A DNA stretch of 57,869 nucleotides, taken from the NCBI RefSeq assembly GCF_002873455.1, contig NZ_MCUN01000053.1, positions 1 through 57,869 on the forward strand. The letters are read 5' to 3'. Origin of the DNA: Vibrio splendidus (GTDB lineage: Bacteria; Pseudomonadota; Gammaproteobacteria; Enterobacterales; Vibrionaceae). The position numbers were made by a program, and so were the translations under genes. Numbering within the stretch: position 1 is the stretch's first letter; the number at the start of each line of letters is the position of its first letter. Shown one piece after another: positions 8,629-18,532 of the stretch. The notes under the pieces were generated by a model that saw only the letters and a program-made list of their open reading frames with translations, ran no database searches and was not told where the DNA came from.

Positions 8629-9882
8629 TTGGATTACTTCAACTATCAGGAAGATGGCCAGCTTTGGGCTGAGGACGTCGCACTTTCACAACTAGCAGAG
8701 CAATATGGTACACCGCTGTATGTATATTCTCGTGCAACATTAGAACGCCATTGGAATGCGTTTGATTCGTCGGTTGGTGAGCATCCACACTTGGTCTGTT
8801 ATGCCGTTAAAGCTAACTCGAACCTTGGCGTGCTGAATACTTTGGCTCGTTTGGGCTCTGGCTTCGACATCGTTTCTGGTGGTGAACTAGAGCGTGTGGT
8901 TGCTGCAGGTGGCGACCCGGCTAAAGTTGTGTTCTCTGGTGTCGGAAAAACAGCGGCTGAAATGAAGCGTGCGCTTGAGTTGAACATTAAATGTTTCAAC
9001 GTAGAGTCGGAGCCAGAACTGGAGCGACTGAATAAAGTGGCTGGTGAGCTTGGTGTTAAAGCGCCGATTTCACTGCGTATCAACCCAGATGTTGATGCAA
9101 ACACTCACCCTTACATTTCTACGGGTCTGCGTGATAATAAGTTTGGCATCGCCTTCGACCGTGCTCCTGCTGTTTATGCGTTTGCAAAAACACTCGATAA
9201 CTTGTCTATCCATGGTATTGATTGCCACATCGGTTCCCAATTAACGAATATCGAACCTTTTATCGATGCCACTGATCGTTTGCTTGCACTGATCGACCAA
9301 CTACGTGCCAACGATATCAACATCAAACACCTTGATGTCGGTGGTGGTTTGGGCGTGGTTTACCGTGATGAATTACCACCACAACCATCAGATTACGCGA
9401 AGGCCTTGTTGGCTCGCCTAGACAATCATTCTGATCTAGAGCTGATTTTCGAGCCTGGAAGAGCGATCGCTGCTAACGCTGGTGTATTATTAACGAAAGT
9501 CGAGTTCCTGAAGCCAACAGAGTATAAGAACTTTGCCATCATCGATGCGGCAATGAACGATCTGATGCGTCCGGCACTTTACCAAGCTTGGCAAGATATT
9601 GTGCCAGTGAGTCCGCGTCAGGGTGAAGCGGTAACTTACGACTTGGTTGGCCCTATCTGTGAGACGGGTGACTTCCTTGGTAAAGATCGTGACCTTGTTC
9701 TCGAAGAAGGCGATCTACTGGCCGTTCGTTCTGCAGGTGCTTATGGCTTTGCTATGTCATCTAACTACAACACTCGTTCGCGTGCGGCTGAAGTGATGGT
9801 TGATGGCGATAAAACTCACTTGGTTCGTCAGCGTGAAGAGCTTACGAGTCTGTGGGAACTTGAAAACATTCTTCCGGAGTAA
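8629..9882 (+). CDS. lysA: Diaminopimelate decarboxylase
   Basis: This PLP enzyme converts meso-diaminopimelate to lysine, the last step of lysine synthesis, and has 417 residues. The start is TTG at 8629 with AAGGGA eight bases upstream. The PLP lysine is in YAVKANSN near residue 59. HIGSQ (about 199), GGGLGV (about 238), EPGRAI (about 275) and the substrate-binding CETGDFLGKDR (about 343) are all present. It sits directly upstream of dapF, whose product supplies its substrate. Confidence 0.97.
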   Translation: MDYFNYQEDGQLWAEDVALSQLAEQYGTPLYVYSRATLERHWNAFDSSVGEHPHLVCYAVKANSNLGVLNTLARLGSGFDIVSGGELERVVAAGGDPAKVVFSGVGKTAAEMKRALELNIKCFNVESEPELERLNKVAGELGVKAPISLRINPDVDANTHPYISTGLRDNKFGIAFDRAPAVYAFAKTLDNLSIHGIDCHIGSQLTNIEPFIDATDRLLALIDQLRANDINIKHLDVGGGLGVVYRDELPPQPSDYAKALLARLDNHSDLELIFEPGRAIAANAGVLLTKVEFLKPTEYKNFAIIDAAMNDLMRPALYQAWQDIVPVSPRQGEAVTYDLVGPICETGDFLGKDRDLVLEEGDLLAVRSAGAYGFAMSSNYNTRSRAAEVMVDGDKTHLVRQREELTSLWELENILPE

Positions 9883-9893
9883 TTTTAAGCGTT

Positions 9894-10724
9894 ATGCACT
9901 TCCACTTTTCTAAAATGCATGGTTTGGGCAATGATTTCATGGTCGTGGACTGCATTACTCAAAATATTTTCTTTTCTCCAGATTTGATCCGTCGTTTGGC
10001 GAATCGTCACACTGGTGTGGGCTTTGATCAGCTACTTGTGGTTGAGGCTCCATATGATCCAGAAACTGACTTCCATTACCGCATATTTAATGCGGATGGC
10101 AGTGAGGTGGAGCAGTGTGGTAATGGTGCGCGTTGTTTTGCTCGATTCGTTCGTATGAAAGGCTTAACGAATAAGTACAGCATCAACGTGAGCACCAAGA
10201 AAGGTAAAATGGTTCTCAAGATTGAAGACAATGATCAGATCACTGTCAATATGGGCATTCCTGAGTTTGAACCTGGCAAAATTCCATTCAAGGCAAAGCA
10301 GCCTGAGAAGACGTATATCTTAAGAGCGGATGTACATACCTTGTTCTGTGGTGCCGTAAGCATGGGTAACCCACATGTGGTTACCGTTGTTGATGATGTC
10401 GATACTGCAGACGTGGAGACCTTAGGTCCGCTTCTTGAATCACATGAACGTTTCCCTGAGCGTGTTAATGCTGGCTTTATGCAAGTGATTAACCGTGAAG
10501 AAGTTCGCTTGCGTGTTTATGAACGCGGTGCGGGTGAAACTCAGGCGTGTGGCAGCGGTGCATGTGGCGCGGTTGCGGTTGGTATCAATCAAGGCTTGCT
10601 GGCTGAGAACGTGAAAGTTCGTCTACCTGGTGGTGATCTACAGATTAGCTGGCAAGGTCCGGGTAAACCTCTGTTTATGACTGGCCCTGCAACCCATGTG
10701 TTTGATGGTCAACTTTCTTGCTAA
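9894..10724 (+). CDS. dapF: Diaminopimelate epimerase
   Basis: This 276-residue enzyme is PLP-independent and interconverts LL- and meso-diaminopimelate for lysine and peptidoglycan. The two catalytic cysteines lie in EVEQCGNGARCF and in GETQACGSGACGA. The N-terminus FSKMHGLGNDFMVVD is typical of the family. It starts 11 bases after lysA and forms an operon with it. Confidence 0.97.
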   Translation: MHFHFSKMHGLGNDFMVVDCITQNIFFSPDLIRRLANRHTGVGFDQLLVVEAPYDPETDFHYRIFNADGSEVEQCGNGARCFARFVRMKGLTNKYSINVSTKKGKMVLKIEDNDQITVNMGIPEFEPGKIPFKAKQPEKTYILRADVHTLFCGAVSMGNPHVVTVVDDVDTADVETLGPLLESHERFPERVNAGFMQVINREEVRLRVYERGAGETQACGSGACGAVAVGINQGLLAENVKVRLPGGDLQISWQGPGKPLFMTGPATHVFDGQLSC

Positions 10725-10768
10725 TAAGCATTCATAACCAATAGATTCATAAAAATAAAGGATAGGTT

Positions 10769-11467
10769 TTGTCTTACGTTGAAGCCGACGCGCTCACCTC
10801 AGAAGTGGTCGCGGAATATTTACGTGATAACCCAGATTTTTTCCAAGACAGGAAAGGTTTGGTTGATCGCCTTGCTATCAATAACGTTGAGCAGGGCGCT
10901 GTATCTCTGGTGGAGGTTCAGCTTAAACGCCAACGCCATCGAATCGAAGAGCTAGAGGAAGAAATCACTGGCTTGATGTCGTTGGCAGCGAATAACGACA
11001 AAACCTTCTATGAATTTATGGATCTGCAAGCTCACGTGCTGAAATGCAGTGACTTTATGCAGGTTATCAAAGCTGTTGAACAAAAAGCGTTAGATTTAGG
11101 GCTGAAGGCTCATGTACGAATTCTCTCGCAACCTGGCTTTTATAAGCTGAGTGAAGAGCACTATTCGAAGTTTTCGCTCAACCACTTCAATGGCAAAGAT
11201 GCTTATCTAGGGCGCTTGAGAAAAGCCGACAGACACGATTTGTTTGGTGATTTCCAGGTTCCAGAGCTAGGCTCTTATGTAGTACTACCACTTGCTAAGC
11301 AGTCTCCATTGGGTTTGCTTGCCTTTTCTAGTGAAGATGGCGGACATTTCCAACCTCATATGGATACGCTATTTTTACGCCATTTAGCACTTGTTGTGTC
11401 TCATTTGGCGGACACCTTACCTTGGCAGATAAATAATGAGCCTAGAGCCCAAAATACCTCTTCCTAA
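10769..11467 (+). CDS. DUF484 family protein (YigA-like)
   Basis: This is a 232-residue cytosolic protein of the DUF484 family, which lies between dapF and xerC in many gammaproteobacteria. The N-terminal VAEYLRDNPDFFQDR block, a short coiled coil near residues 45-75 and a GAF-like C-terminal half with LPLAKQSPLGLLAFSS are visible. The start is a TTG at 10769 with AAGGAT six bases before it. The last 32 bases overlap xerC. The function is unknown. A link to XerC is suggested only by conserved adjacency. Confidence 0.9.
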   Translation: MSYVEADALTSEVVAEYLRDNPDFFQDRKGLVDRLAINNVEQGAVSLVEVQLKRQRHRIEELEEEITGLMSLAANNDKTFYEFMDLQAHVLKCSDFMQVIKAVEQKALDLGLKAHVRILSQPGFYKLSEEHYSKFSLNHFNGKDAYLGRLRKADRHDLFGDFQVPELGSYVVLPLAKQSPLGLLAFSSEDGGHFQPHMDTLFLRHLALVVSHLADTLPWQINNEPRAQNTSS

Positions 11468-12368
11468 CAGCCTTCAAAAGCCACTTTCTCGCTTCTATGA
11501 ATATCTCAGAAGCGAGAAGGGACTCAGCCTACACACCCAACGTAATTACAAACAACAACTTGAAACTATGGCCGCTCATTTGGTCACACTTGGACTGAAA
11601 GATTGGGGGCAAGTAGACGCGGCGTGGGTAAGACAACTTGCCAGTAAAGGCATGCGTGAAGGAATGAAAGCGAGCAGTATCGCGACGCGCTTATCTTCAC
11701 TACGCAGCTTCTTTGATTTCCTTGTATTACGTGGCGAAATGACTGCAAACCCAGCCAAAGGGGTTTCTGCACCTCGCAAACAGCGTCCTTTACCTAAAAA
11801 TCTCGATGTCGATGAAGTCGGACAGTTGCTTGACGTGAATGAAGACGACCCATTATCGATTCGTGATCGGGCGATGATGGAGGTGATGTATGGTGCAGGT
11901 TTACGTCTCGCTGAACTAGTTGGCATCAATCTTAAAGATGTGTTGGGCCGGCAAGGCGAAATCCGAGTGATTGGTAAGGGCGACAAAGAACGCAAAGCGC
12001 CGTTTTCCGGTTTGGCGAAAGAGTGGGTCGATAAATGGCTCAAAGTGCGTGGTGATCTTGCTTCTTCGGGAGAAAAAGCCCTGTTTGTGTCCAAGTTAGG
12101 GACCCGGATCTCTCACCGCAGTGTGCAAAAGCGCATGGAAGAGTGGGGTAAGAAGCAATCCGTCGCGAGTCATATCAGCCCGCATAAACTGCGTCACTCC
12201 TTTGCAACTCATGTGCTTGAGTCGAGCCAGAATCTTCGTGCTGTCCAAGAGTTGCTGGGGCATGAAAATATTTCGACAACCCAAATTTATACTCACTTGG
12301 ACTTTCAACACTTAGCTCAAGCGTACGATGAGGCTCACCCTAGAGCACGTAAGAAGAATAAAGATTAG
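11436..12368 (+). CDS. xerC: Tyrosine recombinase XerC
   Basis: This site-specific recombinase of 310 residues acts with XerD at dif to resolve chromosome dimers. The N-terminal SAM-like core-binding domain spans about residues 15-105. The catalytic domain shows Arg in AGLRLAEL (about 156), Lys in GKGDKERK (about 180), the HxxR block SPHKLRHSFATH (about 250), His in LGHENIS and the nucleophile Tyr in TQIYTHLD. The gene overlaps the DUF484 gene by 32 bases. Confidence 0.97.
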   Translation: MSLEPKIPLPNSLQKPLSRFYEYLRSEKGLSLHTQRNYKQQLETMAAHLVTLGLKDWGQVDAAWVRQLASKGMREGMKASSIATRLSSLRSFFDFLVLRGEMTANPAKGVSAPRKQRPLPKNLDVDEVGQLLDVNEDDPLSIRDRAMMEVMYGAGLRLAELVGINLKDVLGRQGEIRVIGKGDKERKAPFSGLAKEWVDKWLKVRGDLASSGEKALFVSKLGTRISHRSVQKRMEEWGKKQSVASHISPHKLRHSFATHVLESSQNLRAVQELLGHENISTTQIYTHLDFQHLAQAYDEAHPRARKKNKD

Positions 12369-12383
12369 ATTAAAGGTTTTACT

Positions 12384-13100
12384 ATGCGAATTTATCGAGG
12401 GTTGAAGCCCATCAAAGCCATGACCTTTGACTTGGATGACACACTGTATGACAACTGGCCTGTGATCATGAAAGTAGAAAAAGAGATGGCGCAGTGGCTT
12501 TACCAAAAGCACCCAGTGTCGGCTTCTTTATCGCTCGAAGAGTGGCAGGGTATTAAGCAGCAAGTTGCCTCTGAAAACCCAAATTTAAAGAATGATGTTA
12601 CCGTTTGGCGTGAAACACAGATTAAGAGAGGCTTGTTACAGTTGGGCTATTCTCAGCAGCAAGCTGAACAGGCGGCTCGTGAGGGGATAGAACATGCTTT
12701 GTGGTTACGCAATCAAGTCGATGTTCCTCAAGAAACGCATCGAGTGATGGCAGAACTTAGCCAACGGATTCCTTTGGTTGCGATTACCAATGGCAATGTC
12801 GATCCATATAAAATTGGTTTAGGACAGTATTTTCAACTAATCCTTAAAGCTGGCCCAAACGGCAGAGCAAAACCCTACCCAGATATGTTTGATAAAGCGC
12901 AGCAATACTTAGGTGTTGATGCCATCAACATTCTCCATGTTGGCGATCATCTTAGAACGGATGTTTACGGATCTAAGCAAAATGGCTTCCAAGCATGCTG
13001 GTTTAATGACATTGGTTCCAATTTATACCTCTCTTCGAAGGCGAGTGTGCTGCCTGATGTTGAAATAGAGCAACTTAGCGATCTTATGCGACTAATTTAA
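12384..13100 (+). CDS. yigB: HAD phosphatase YigB
   Basis: The product is a 238-residue haloacid-dehalogenase hydrolase. Motif I is DLDDTLYDN near residue 16, motif II AITNGN, and motif IV HVGDHLRTDVYG, so the enzyme should be active. E. coli YigB dephosphorylates 5-amino-6-ribitylamino-uracil phosphate in flavin synthesis and is also promiscuous. It follows xerC by 15 bases, as in E. coli. Confidence 0.92.
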   Translation: MRIYRGLKPIKAMTFDLDDTLYDNWPVIMKVEKEMAQWLYQKHPVSASLSLEEWQGIKQQVASENPNLKNDVTVWRETQIKRGLLQLGYSQQQAEQAAREGIEHALWLRNQVDVPQETHRVMAELSQRIPLVAITNGNVDPYKIGLGQYFQLILKAGPNGRAKPYPDMFDKAQQYLGVDAINILHVGDHLRTDVYGSKQNGFQACWFNDIGSNLYLSSKASVLPDVEIEQLSDLMRLI

Positions 13101-13270
13101 AGACCTCTGTAAGCTTATTGTGTCGCATTTATGATATTGAATTGTTACATTAGTCGCAATTAAATGCCTGTTTAGGCTAGGATAATTGGCGACTACTTTT
13201 TAGCGATTCATTTCAGTCATAGCTGTGGTTGCGGGTTCTTCACTTCACTCTATTTCGATCAAGGGTTGGC

Positions 13271-15769
13271 ATGCAAACATTTACATTTCTCGCAAATACT
13301 GAGGAGCTATTTAAATCTCAATTTGATCAGAGAGAGTGGTGTGACAGCAAGCAATATCTTATTCAACTTTTCTCAGCCCAATCTTCTGATGTGGCTCGTC
13401 GAATCGCGAGTGTTGCTCTCAATCGCCTAAGCAATGCCACCTTAATTGGCCAGAGTGCTCGCCATGTTATCTGTAACAATTGTCTTGAGAGTAGTTGTAC
13501 CTTAATCATTATCAGTGAGTTTAATGAAACCTGTTTAACCTCCGCAGTTCAGCCTTTTACAGGCAACCCAAACCAAGACAGTCAAGAGCTCGTCTCTCAA
13601 CTAGACCTCTCGAAAGATGCTAAAACAGTCATCAGCCTTTGCGATCAGGTTGAGGGTCGTGATTACCCTATCTATAGCGCCTTTGAAAGCCTACCTTATA
13701 CAACGCCTGTTGCTGGTGGCTTGTGTCATGAGAATGAATACGGGCGTTGGGTTATGCATAACGAACAGACTTACCAACACGCTTGCGTGGCGGTGGCTCT
13801 GACTAACCCAAGATTGAAGGTTTGGTCGGACGCGTACTCTGAGTGGAACCCGATTGGGATGAAGCTGCGAGTGACTCATGCCGTGGGTAATCGTTTGTAT
13901 GCGTTGAATGATAAGCCTGCTATCGATGTATTCAAACACTACCTTGCTGACGGTAAAGATCTTCCTTTCAGCCAGTTGATGAGCTTTCCGCTTTATCGAG
14001 AGCTTGGCAGAAAGAAGGGCATATCGACACCGCTGCGTATTAATGATGATGGCAGTATCGAGTTTGATAGTCCTTGGCATGTCGGCGAAGAGGCACAGTT
14101 TTGTTATAATCACCCGTCTTTGACCGCAGAAAAAGTGCGTCACGGCGCTGAGATGCTTGCCATGCATCAGCCTGAATCGGTGATCATCTATAACTGCGTC
14201 TCTCGACTTGAATTCATCGACAGTAAACTTGAGCTAAAGCCATTTGAGGGGATAGTAAATGCGTGCGGCGCATACTGCATGGGTGAGCTATACCGCAACG
14301 ACGATCGCCAAGAGATACTGCATCACAGCCTCACCTATATTGCGATGAGAGAGTCGGACGAGATTAATGAGTTTCGTTGTGAAGATTTCCAGCGTGACTC
14401 AACGGTATCGCCACTGCTTAATCTCGTCAGAAATGCGGTGGCTGATCTCGACAGTATGAACACGCAGATGGAGAAAAAACTTCATCAACAGGCGCGTCGT
14501 TTAACCGAAAGCTACCGCATTGATTCCCGCACCGGGCTACCCAACCGTATCGTGTTAAAAGAGCGCCTCAATACGATTCTCTTCAGTGAGCACTTACTGA
14601 CGTTAAAGCTGACTAATTTCCATCAAGTTAACGAGAAGTATGGTTACCAAGTGGGTGACCAGTTGTTACTCGATCTGTCTAATCATTTTGTTGAGCGCTT
14701 ACACCTTAGTGTGGCTAAGGAATCTCAGGTAAAAGTGGAGCTGTTCAGCATTGGCGTCGGCGAATGGGCGATTATTTTTAACGCAAATGTTGGCTGCGAT
14801 AAGATAGAACAACGTTTCGTTGAGTTTGCTGATGATATTGAGCACATCAATTTTGAGCCGTATGGATTGGCTGATATTGATTACCTGTCAGTTTCTCTGT
14901 GTGGTGGCTTCGCTAGTCGTTGCGATTTCCTCACCGATAATGGCGATGAGATCTTATTGAAAGCGATCGAAGCTCGACGTTATGGGGTCAGGAATAACAC
15001 TCACATCACCAATGCTAAAGACATTCAGGTGAGTGAAGAAGATCGTAAAGAGCAACTAGGCTGGTTGAGCTGTGTGAGCCGTGCGATTTTAGACCAGAAT
15101 ATCATTACCTATTCACAGCCCATTGTGGCGTCCGGTACTCACGAAATGATTGGCCAAGAGTGCTTGGTCAGAATCATGGAATCAGACGGTACCATTGTGC
15201 CACCAGGTAAGTTCTTACCTATTATTACCGACACGCATCTTTACACTCGTCTCAGTCGGCACATGATTAAGAACACCATAGGTTATATGGCGGATAAACA
15301 AACCCCATTTTCTATTAACCTATCCCCGCAAGATTTTTTGAGCGACAAGACGCTTGAGGTGCTTGAGACTGCCATCAGTGCTATGAACGATCCCATTCGA
15401 CTTGGCCTAGAGGTTCTAGAGTCTGAGCAGATTAAAGATTATGGTCGCATGATTGAGGTGTGTGATCACTTCCGTGCTCTCGGGGCGAGAATCATTGTTG
15501 ATGACTTTGGTTCTGGCTATTCTAATATCGATGAGATCATTAAACTTGAGCCGCAGATTATCAAGCTTGACGGTAGCCTGATTCGCAATATTGACAAAGA
15601 CCAAAAGCAAAGAAATATCGCTTCTCAGTTGGTTCGCTTATGCCAGGTGTTTAATGCACAAACCGTCGCTGAATTTGTCCATAACCAACAGGTTTGTGAG
15701 ATAGCAGAGCAAATGGGTGTCGATTATCTGCAAGGTTATTACTTTGGTGAACCTAAGCGATTGTTTTAG
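13271..15769 (+). CDS. cdpA: FIST-GGDEF-EAL protein, CdpA-type c-di-GMP phosphodiesterase
   Basis: The product has 832 residues from the ATG at 13271, which has AAGGG five bases upstream. An in-frame TTG at 13229 has no such site. Order of domains: FIST_N and FIST_C sensory domains (about 20-370), a GGDEF domain (about 410-560) and an EAL domain (about 595-830). The GGDEF motif reads GVGEW, so cyclase activity is unlikely. The EAL domain reads ECL but keeps Glu, the Asn of INLSPQDF, LEVLE, the DDFGSGYSN pair, Lys in KLDGSL and Glu in AEFVHN, so phosphodiesterase activity is likely. Place after xerC/yigB fits V. cholerae CdpA (VC0130) as I recall it. No transmembrane segment is seen. Confidence 0.85.
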   Translation: MQTFTFLANTEELFKSQFDQREWCDSKQYLIQLFSAQSSDVARRIASVALNRLSNATLIGQSARHVICNNCLESSCTLIIISEFNETCLTSAVQPFTGNPNQDSQELVSQLDLSKDAKTVISLCDQVEGRDYPIYSAFESLPYTTPVAGGLCHENEYGRWVMHNEQTYQHACVAVALTNPRLKVWSDAYSEWNPIGMKLRVTHAVGNRLYALNDKPAIDVFKHYLADGKDLPFSQLMSFPLYRELGRKKGISTPLRINDDGSIEFDSPWHVGEEAQFCYNHPSLTAEKVRHGAEMLAMHQPESVIIYNCVSRLEFIDSKLELKPFEGIVNACGAYCMGELYRNDDRQEILHHSLTYIAMRESDEINEFRCEDFQRDSTVSPLLNLVRNAVADLDSMNTQMEKKLHQQARRLTESYRIDSRTGLPNRIVLKERLNTILFSEHLLTLKLTNFHQVNEKYGYQVGDQLLLDLSNHFVERLHLSVAKESQVKVELFSIGVGEWAIIFNANVGCDKIEQRFVEFADDIEHINFEPYGLADIDYLSVSLCGGFASRCDFLTDNGDEILLKAIEARRYGVRNNTHITNAKDIQVSEEDRKEQLGWLSCVSRAILDQNIITYSQPIVASGTHEMIGQECLVRIMESDGTIVPPGKFLPIITDTHLYTRLSRHMIKNTIGYMADKQTPFSINLSPQDFLSDKTLEVLETAISAMNDPIRLGLEVLESEQIKDYGRMIEVCDHFRALGARIIVDDFGSGYSNIDEIIKLEPQIIKLDGSLIRNIDKDQKQRNIASQLVRLCQVFNAQTVAEFVHNQQVCEIAEQMGVDYLQGYYFGEPKRLF

Positions 15770-15961
15770 AATATAATATTAGTCTGCCATACGATATATT
15801 GGATGAAACGGTTGGTAATTAAGGCTCGCCGCTTGTTTTCATTGAAATGAATGATGTTTAACTAACATCACATTATTCACAATATGATCGCAAATATTGC
15901 GTGCAAGCCTTATCGATAGTAAGCACAATAACAAATCATTAACGTAACGATTAATGTGAAT

Positions 15962-18442
15962 ATGCAGTCGACCTCTCTCTTAATAAAAGACATTGAGCAA
16001 ATCCATAATGAATTGCCAAAGCTTGCTTTTCGTAAAAACGAAAACTTGCTGATTCAGGTATTTTCATCTTTTGAGAAAGACTCTGTTTTGGCTGCCTGCC
16101 AAGTGATTCAATCGATCTTTCCAAACGCTAAGCTCATTGGTTGTAGCGCAAATCATTACATCAGCCAAGGTGCTATTTTGCATCAGGGCTTATATCTTAT
16201 TGTGACTCGCTTCGATGCTACTTCATTGTCTTGTGGTGTTGTGGAATACAGCAACCAACCTTTACGCGATAGCCATTCCATGTGGCAGCAACTTAAGTGT
16301 CATTCTCAAACTCAAAGTATCATCTGTTTTGCTGATCGCTTGCAGATAAATGACAGGGCTCTATTTGCTGAATTCGAACAATCTCGATACTCATTGCCCA
16401 TTTGTGGGGGGGCATCAACCAGTACCGATAATGGGCGATGGGTGATGTTGGATGGTCGTTGTTATGAAAATGCTTATGTCATGGTGGCCTTGCATAGCTC
16501 TGAACTCTCGATCGCCAAAGGTTATTACACGGAATGGAACCCAATTGGGCGAACTTTTCGCGTTACTGGCGCGCAAAATAATCGGTTGACTGAATTGGAT
16601 GGAATGCCAGCTCGTGAGGTTTACAATCGCTACTTAGGTGATGGTCTTGAAGTACCTTTCGAACAGTTGCACAACTTCCCTCTGATGGTAAGCGATCCGA
16701 AAGAGCAGAAAATTCATTTGCCGCTCAAAATAGCTGAACAGGGAGATATTGAATTTAGTGGCGAGTTTCAGGTCGGCGATGAAGTACGGTTTTGTTATGA
16801 CCACCCTTCACTGACCTTAGAGCAGATTCGACTTGGTGTTCAACAGATTGCTTCTCATAAGTCTGAGCAGTTTTTTATTTACAACTGCACCTCTCGTATC
16901 GATTTTATTGATGGTAACCAAGAAGTTGAGGTTTTCCAGAATCTCGCAGACACTTATGGTGTGTACTGCATGGGAGAACTCTATCAAGAGCGTGGCCAAC
17001 AACGAATTCTACATCATAGCCTCACTTATCTTGCGCTTAGAGAAGGTGAAGGCAAGGCTGTACAGCCATTAGAGACACAACCCGAGACCAATATTTCTCC
17101 TCTGTTTTCATTGATTCGAAACGCACTGCTTGATGTTGATGACATGAACAACAGCATGGCGAGTAAGATTCAGCAACAAGCGACCGCATTGACGGCAAGC
17201 TACCGAATTGATCGTCGCACTGGGTTACCCAATAGAAGTGTACTGCGTGAGAAGCTGTCACAAATGAGCTCTGACAGTCATTTGTTGGCTTTAAAGGTCA
17301 CCACATTTGGTCAAATAAATGAGAAGTATGGTTATCGAGTGGGTGACAAACTTCTGCATGATCTGAGTGAATATTTTCAGAAAGCGCTGTGGCAGTTTTT
17401 TGATGAGGGTTGCCAACTCTATAGTATTGGTATTGGAGAGTGGGCGGTGGTGTTTGATAGTTGGGCCAGCCAAGAACACATTCATCAACGTTTCTCTGAA
17501 TTTTCCGACCAGACCGAGCATGTCAATTTTGAGCCGATGGGGTTACCCGATATCGATTATCTTTCGGTTTCAGTTTGTGCGGGTATCGCGAGTCGCCGAG
17601 ATTTTCCTGTGACCTCGATTGATGACTTGTTACTGAAAGCGATTGAAGCTCGACGCAGTGCGGTGAGCCAGAACAAACATCTGGTGAGTGCCAAGACGTT
17701 AATTCAACTGGAGAAGCATCGCCAAGAACAACTCGGTTGGTTGTCTTGTGTGAGCCGCGCAGTGCTCAATCAAAATATTGTTGCGTGCTCTCAACCTATT
17801 GTATCGGCGCATAGCCATCAGGTAGAAAGTTATGAGTGCTTGGTTCGAATTGAAGAAGACGGTCAGCTGATTGTACCGGGTAAGTTCTTGCCGATCATTG
17901 AGGGTACTCATCTCTATACGCGTTTAAGTCGCCAGATGATAACGCGCACCTTTGATTTTATGAGCCAGAGAACCGATTCGTTCTCGATTAACTTGGCGCC
18001 ACAAGATTTCAGCAATGAGAAAACCATTTTGCACCTTGAACAGGCGATTAAGAAAATCAGTCACCCGCAGCGTATTGGTTTAGAGGTGTTGGAAACCGAG
18101 CAAATTCAGGATTACGGTCGCTTGATCGAGGTGTGTAATCACTTCCGAGATCTTGGTGTGAATATTATTGTCGATGACTTTGGTTCGGGCTATTCGAATA
18201 TTGATGAGATATTGAAACTGGAACCACAAGTGATAAAGCTTGATGGCAGTTTAATTCGCAATATCGATAAAGATAAAAAGCAACGCAAGATAGCCCAACA
18301 ACTGGTGAGTTTATGCCAGATTCTGAATGCTAAGACGGTGGCGGAGTTTGTACATAATGAACAGGTGTGCCGAATCGCCGAGGATATGGGCGTCGATTAC
18401 CTGCAGGGTTACTACTTCGGTCAACCTCAGCGATTATTCTGA
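15962..18442 (+). CDS. FIST-GGDEF-EAL protein, tandem paralogue of CdpA
   Basis: The product has 826 residues from the ATG at 15962; a GTG two codons earlier is possible. It is a close paralogue of the preceding gene along its whole length, with the same FIST, degenerate GGDEF (GIGEW) and EAL domains. The EAL block keeps ECLVR, the Asn of INLAPQDF, LEVLE, DDFGSGYSN, KLDGSLIRN and AEFVHN. The N-terminal FIST part is more diverged than the C-terminal half, which hints at two ligands feeding the same output. It has its own 190-bp upstream region. Confidence 0.88.
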   Translation: MQSTSLLIKDIEQIHNELPKLAFRKNENLLIQVFSSFEKDSVLAACQVIQSIFPNAKLIGCSANHYISQGAILHQGLYLIVTRFDATSLSCGVVEYSNQPLRDSHSMWQQLKCHSQTQSIICFADRLQINDRALFAEFEQSRYSLPICGGASTSTDNGRWVMLDGRCYENAYVMVALHSSELSIAKGYYTEWNPIGRTFRVTGAQNNRLTELDGMPAREVYNRYLGDGLEVPFEQLHNFPLMVSDPKEQKIHLPLKIAEQGDIEFSGEFQVGDEVRFCYDHPSLTLEQIRLGVQQIASHKSEQFFIYNCTSRIDFIDGNQEVEVFQNLADTYGVYCMGELYQERGQQRILHHSLTYLALREGEGKAVQPLETQPETNISPLFSLIRNALLDVDDMNNSMASKIQQQATALTASYRIDRRTGLPNRSVLREKLSQMSSDSHLLALKVTTFGQINEKYGYRVGDKLLHDLSEYFQKALWQFFDEGCQLYSIGIGEWAVVFDSWASQEHIHQRFSEFSDQTEHVNFEPMGLPDIDYLSVSVCAGIASRRDFPVTSIDDLLLKAIEARRSAVSQNKHLVSAKTLIQLEKHRQEQLGWLSCVSRAVLNQNIVACSQPIVSAHSHQVESYECLVRIEEDGQLIVPGKFLPIIEGTHLYTRLSRQMITRTFDFMSQRTDSFSINLAPQDFSNEKTILHLEQAIKKISHPQRIGLEVLETEQIQDYGRLIEVCNHFRDLGVNIIVDDFGSGYSNIDEILKLEPQVIKLDGSLIRNIDKDKKQRKIAQQLVSLCQILNAKTVAEFVHNEQVCRIAEDMGVDYLQGYYFGQPQRLF

Positions 18443-18484
18443 TAGGGAGAGTAAAATCTCTTTTCAGCGAACAGCCAGTGTGTG

Positions 18485-18500
18485 CGTTTCACGTGAAACA
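18485..18500. other. parS: parS1 centromere site (ParB1 binding site)
   Basis: The 16-base sequence CGTTTCACGTGAAACA matches the canonical parS, TGTTTCACGTGAAACA, at 15 of 16 positions and contains the full palindrome GTTTCACGTGAAAC. Vibrio chromosome 1 carries such ParAB1 sites close to its origin. It sits between the second FIST gene and its terminator. Confidence 0.85.
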
Positions 18501-18532
18501 CTCACTTGGTCGATAGATTTAAGTCAGATGTG

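Noticed and set aside
14500..15050. Active diguanylate cyclase in the first FIST protein
   Set aside because: The GGDEF signature reads GVGEW, so the catalytic residues are missing.
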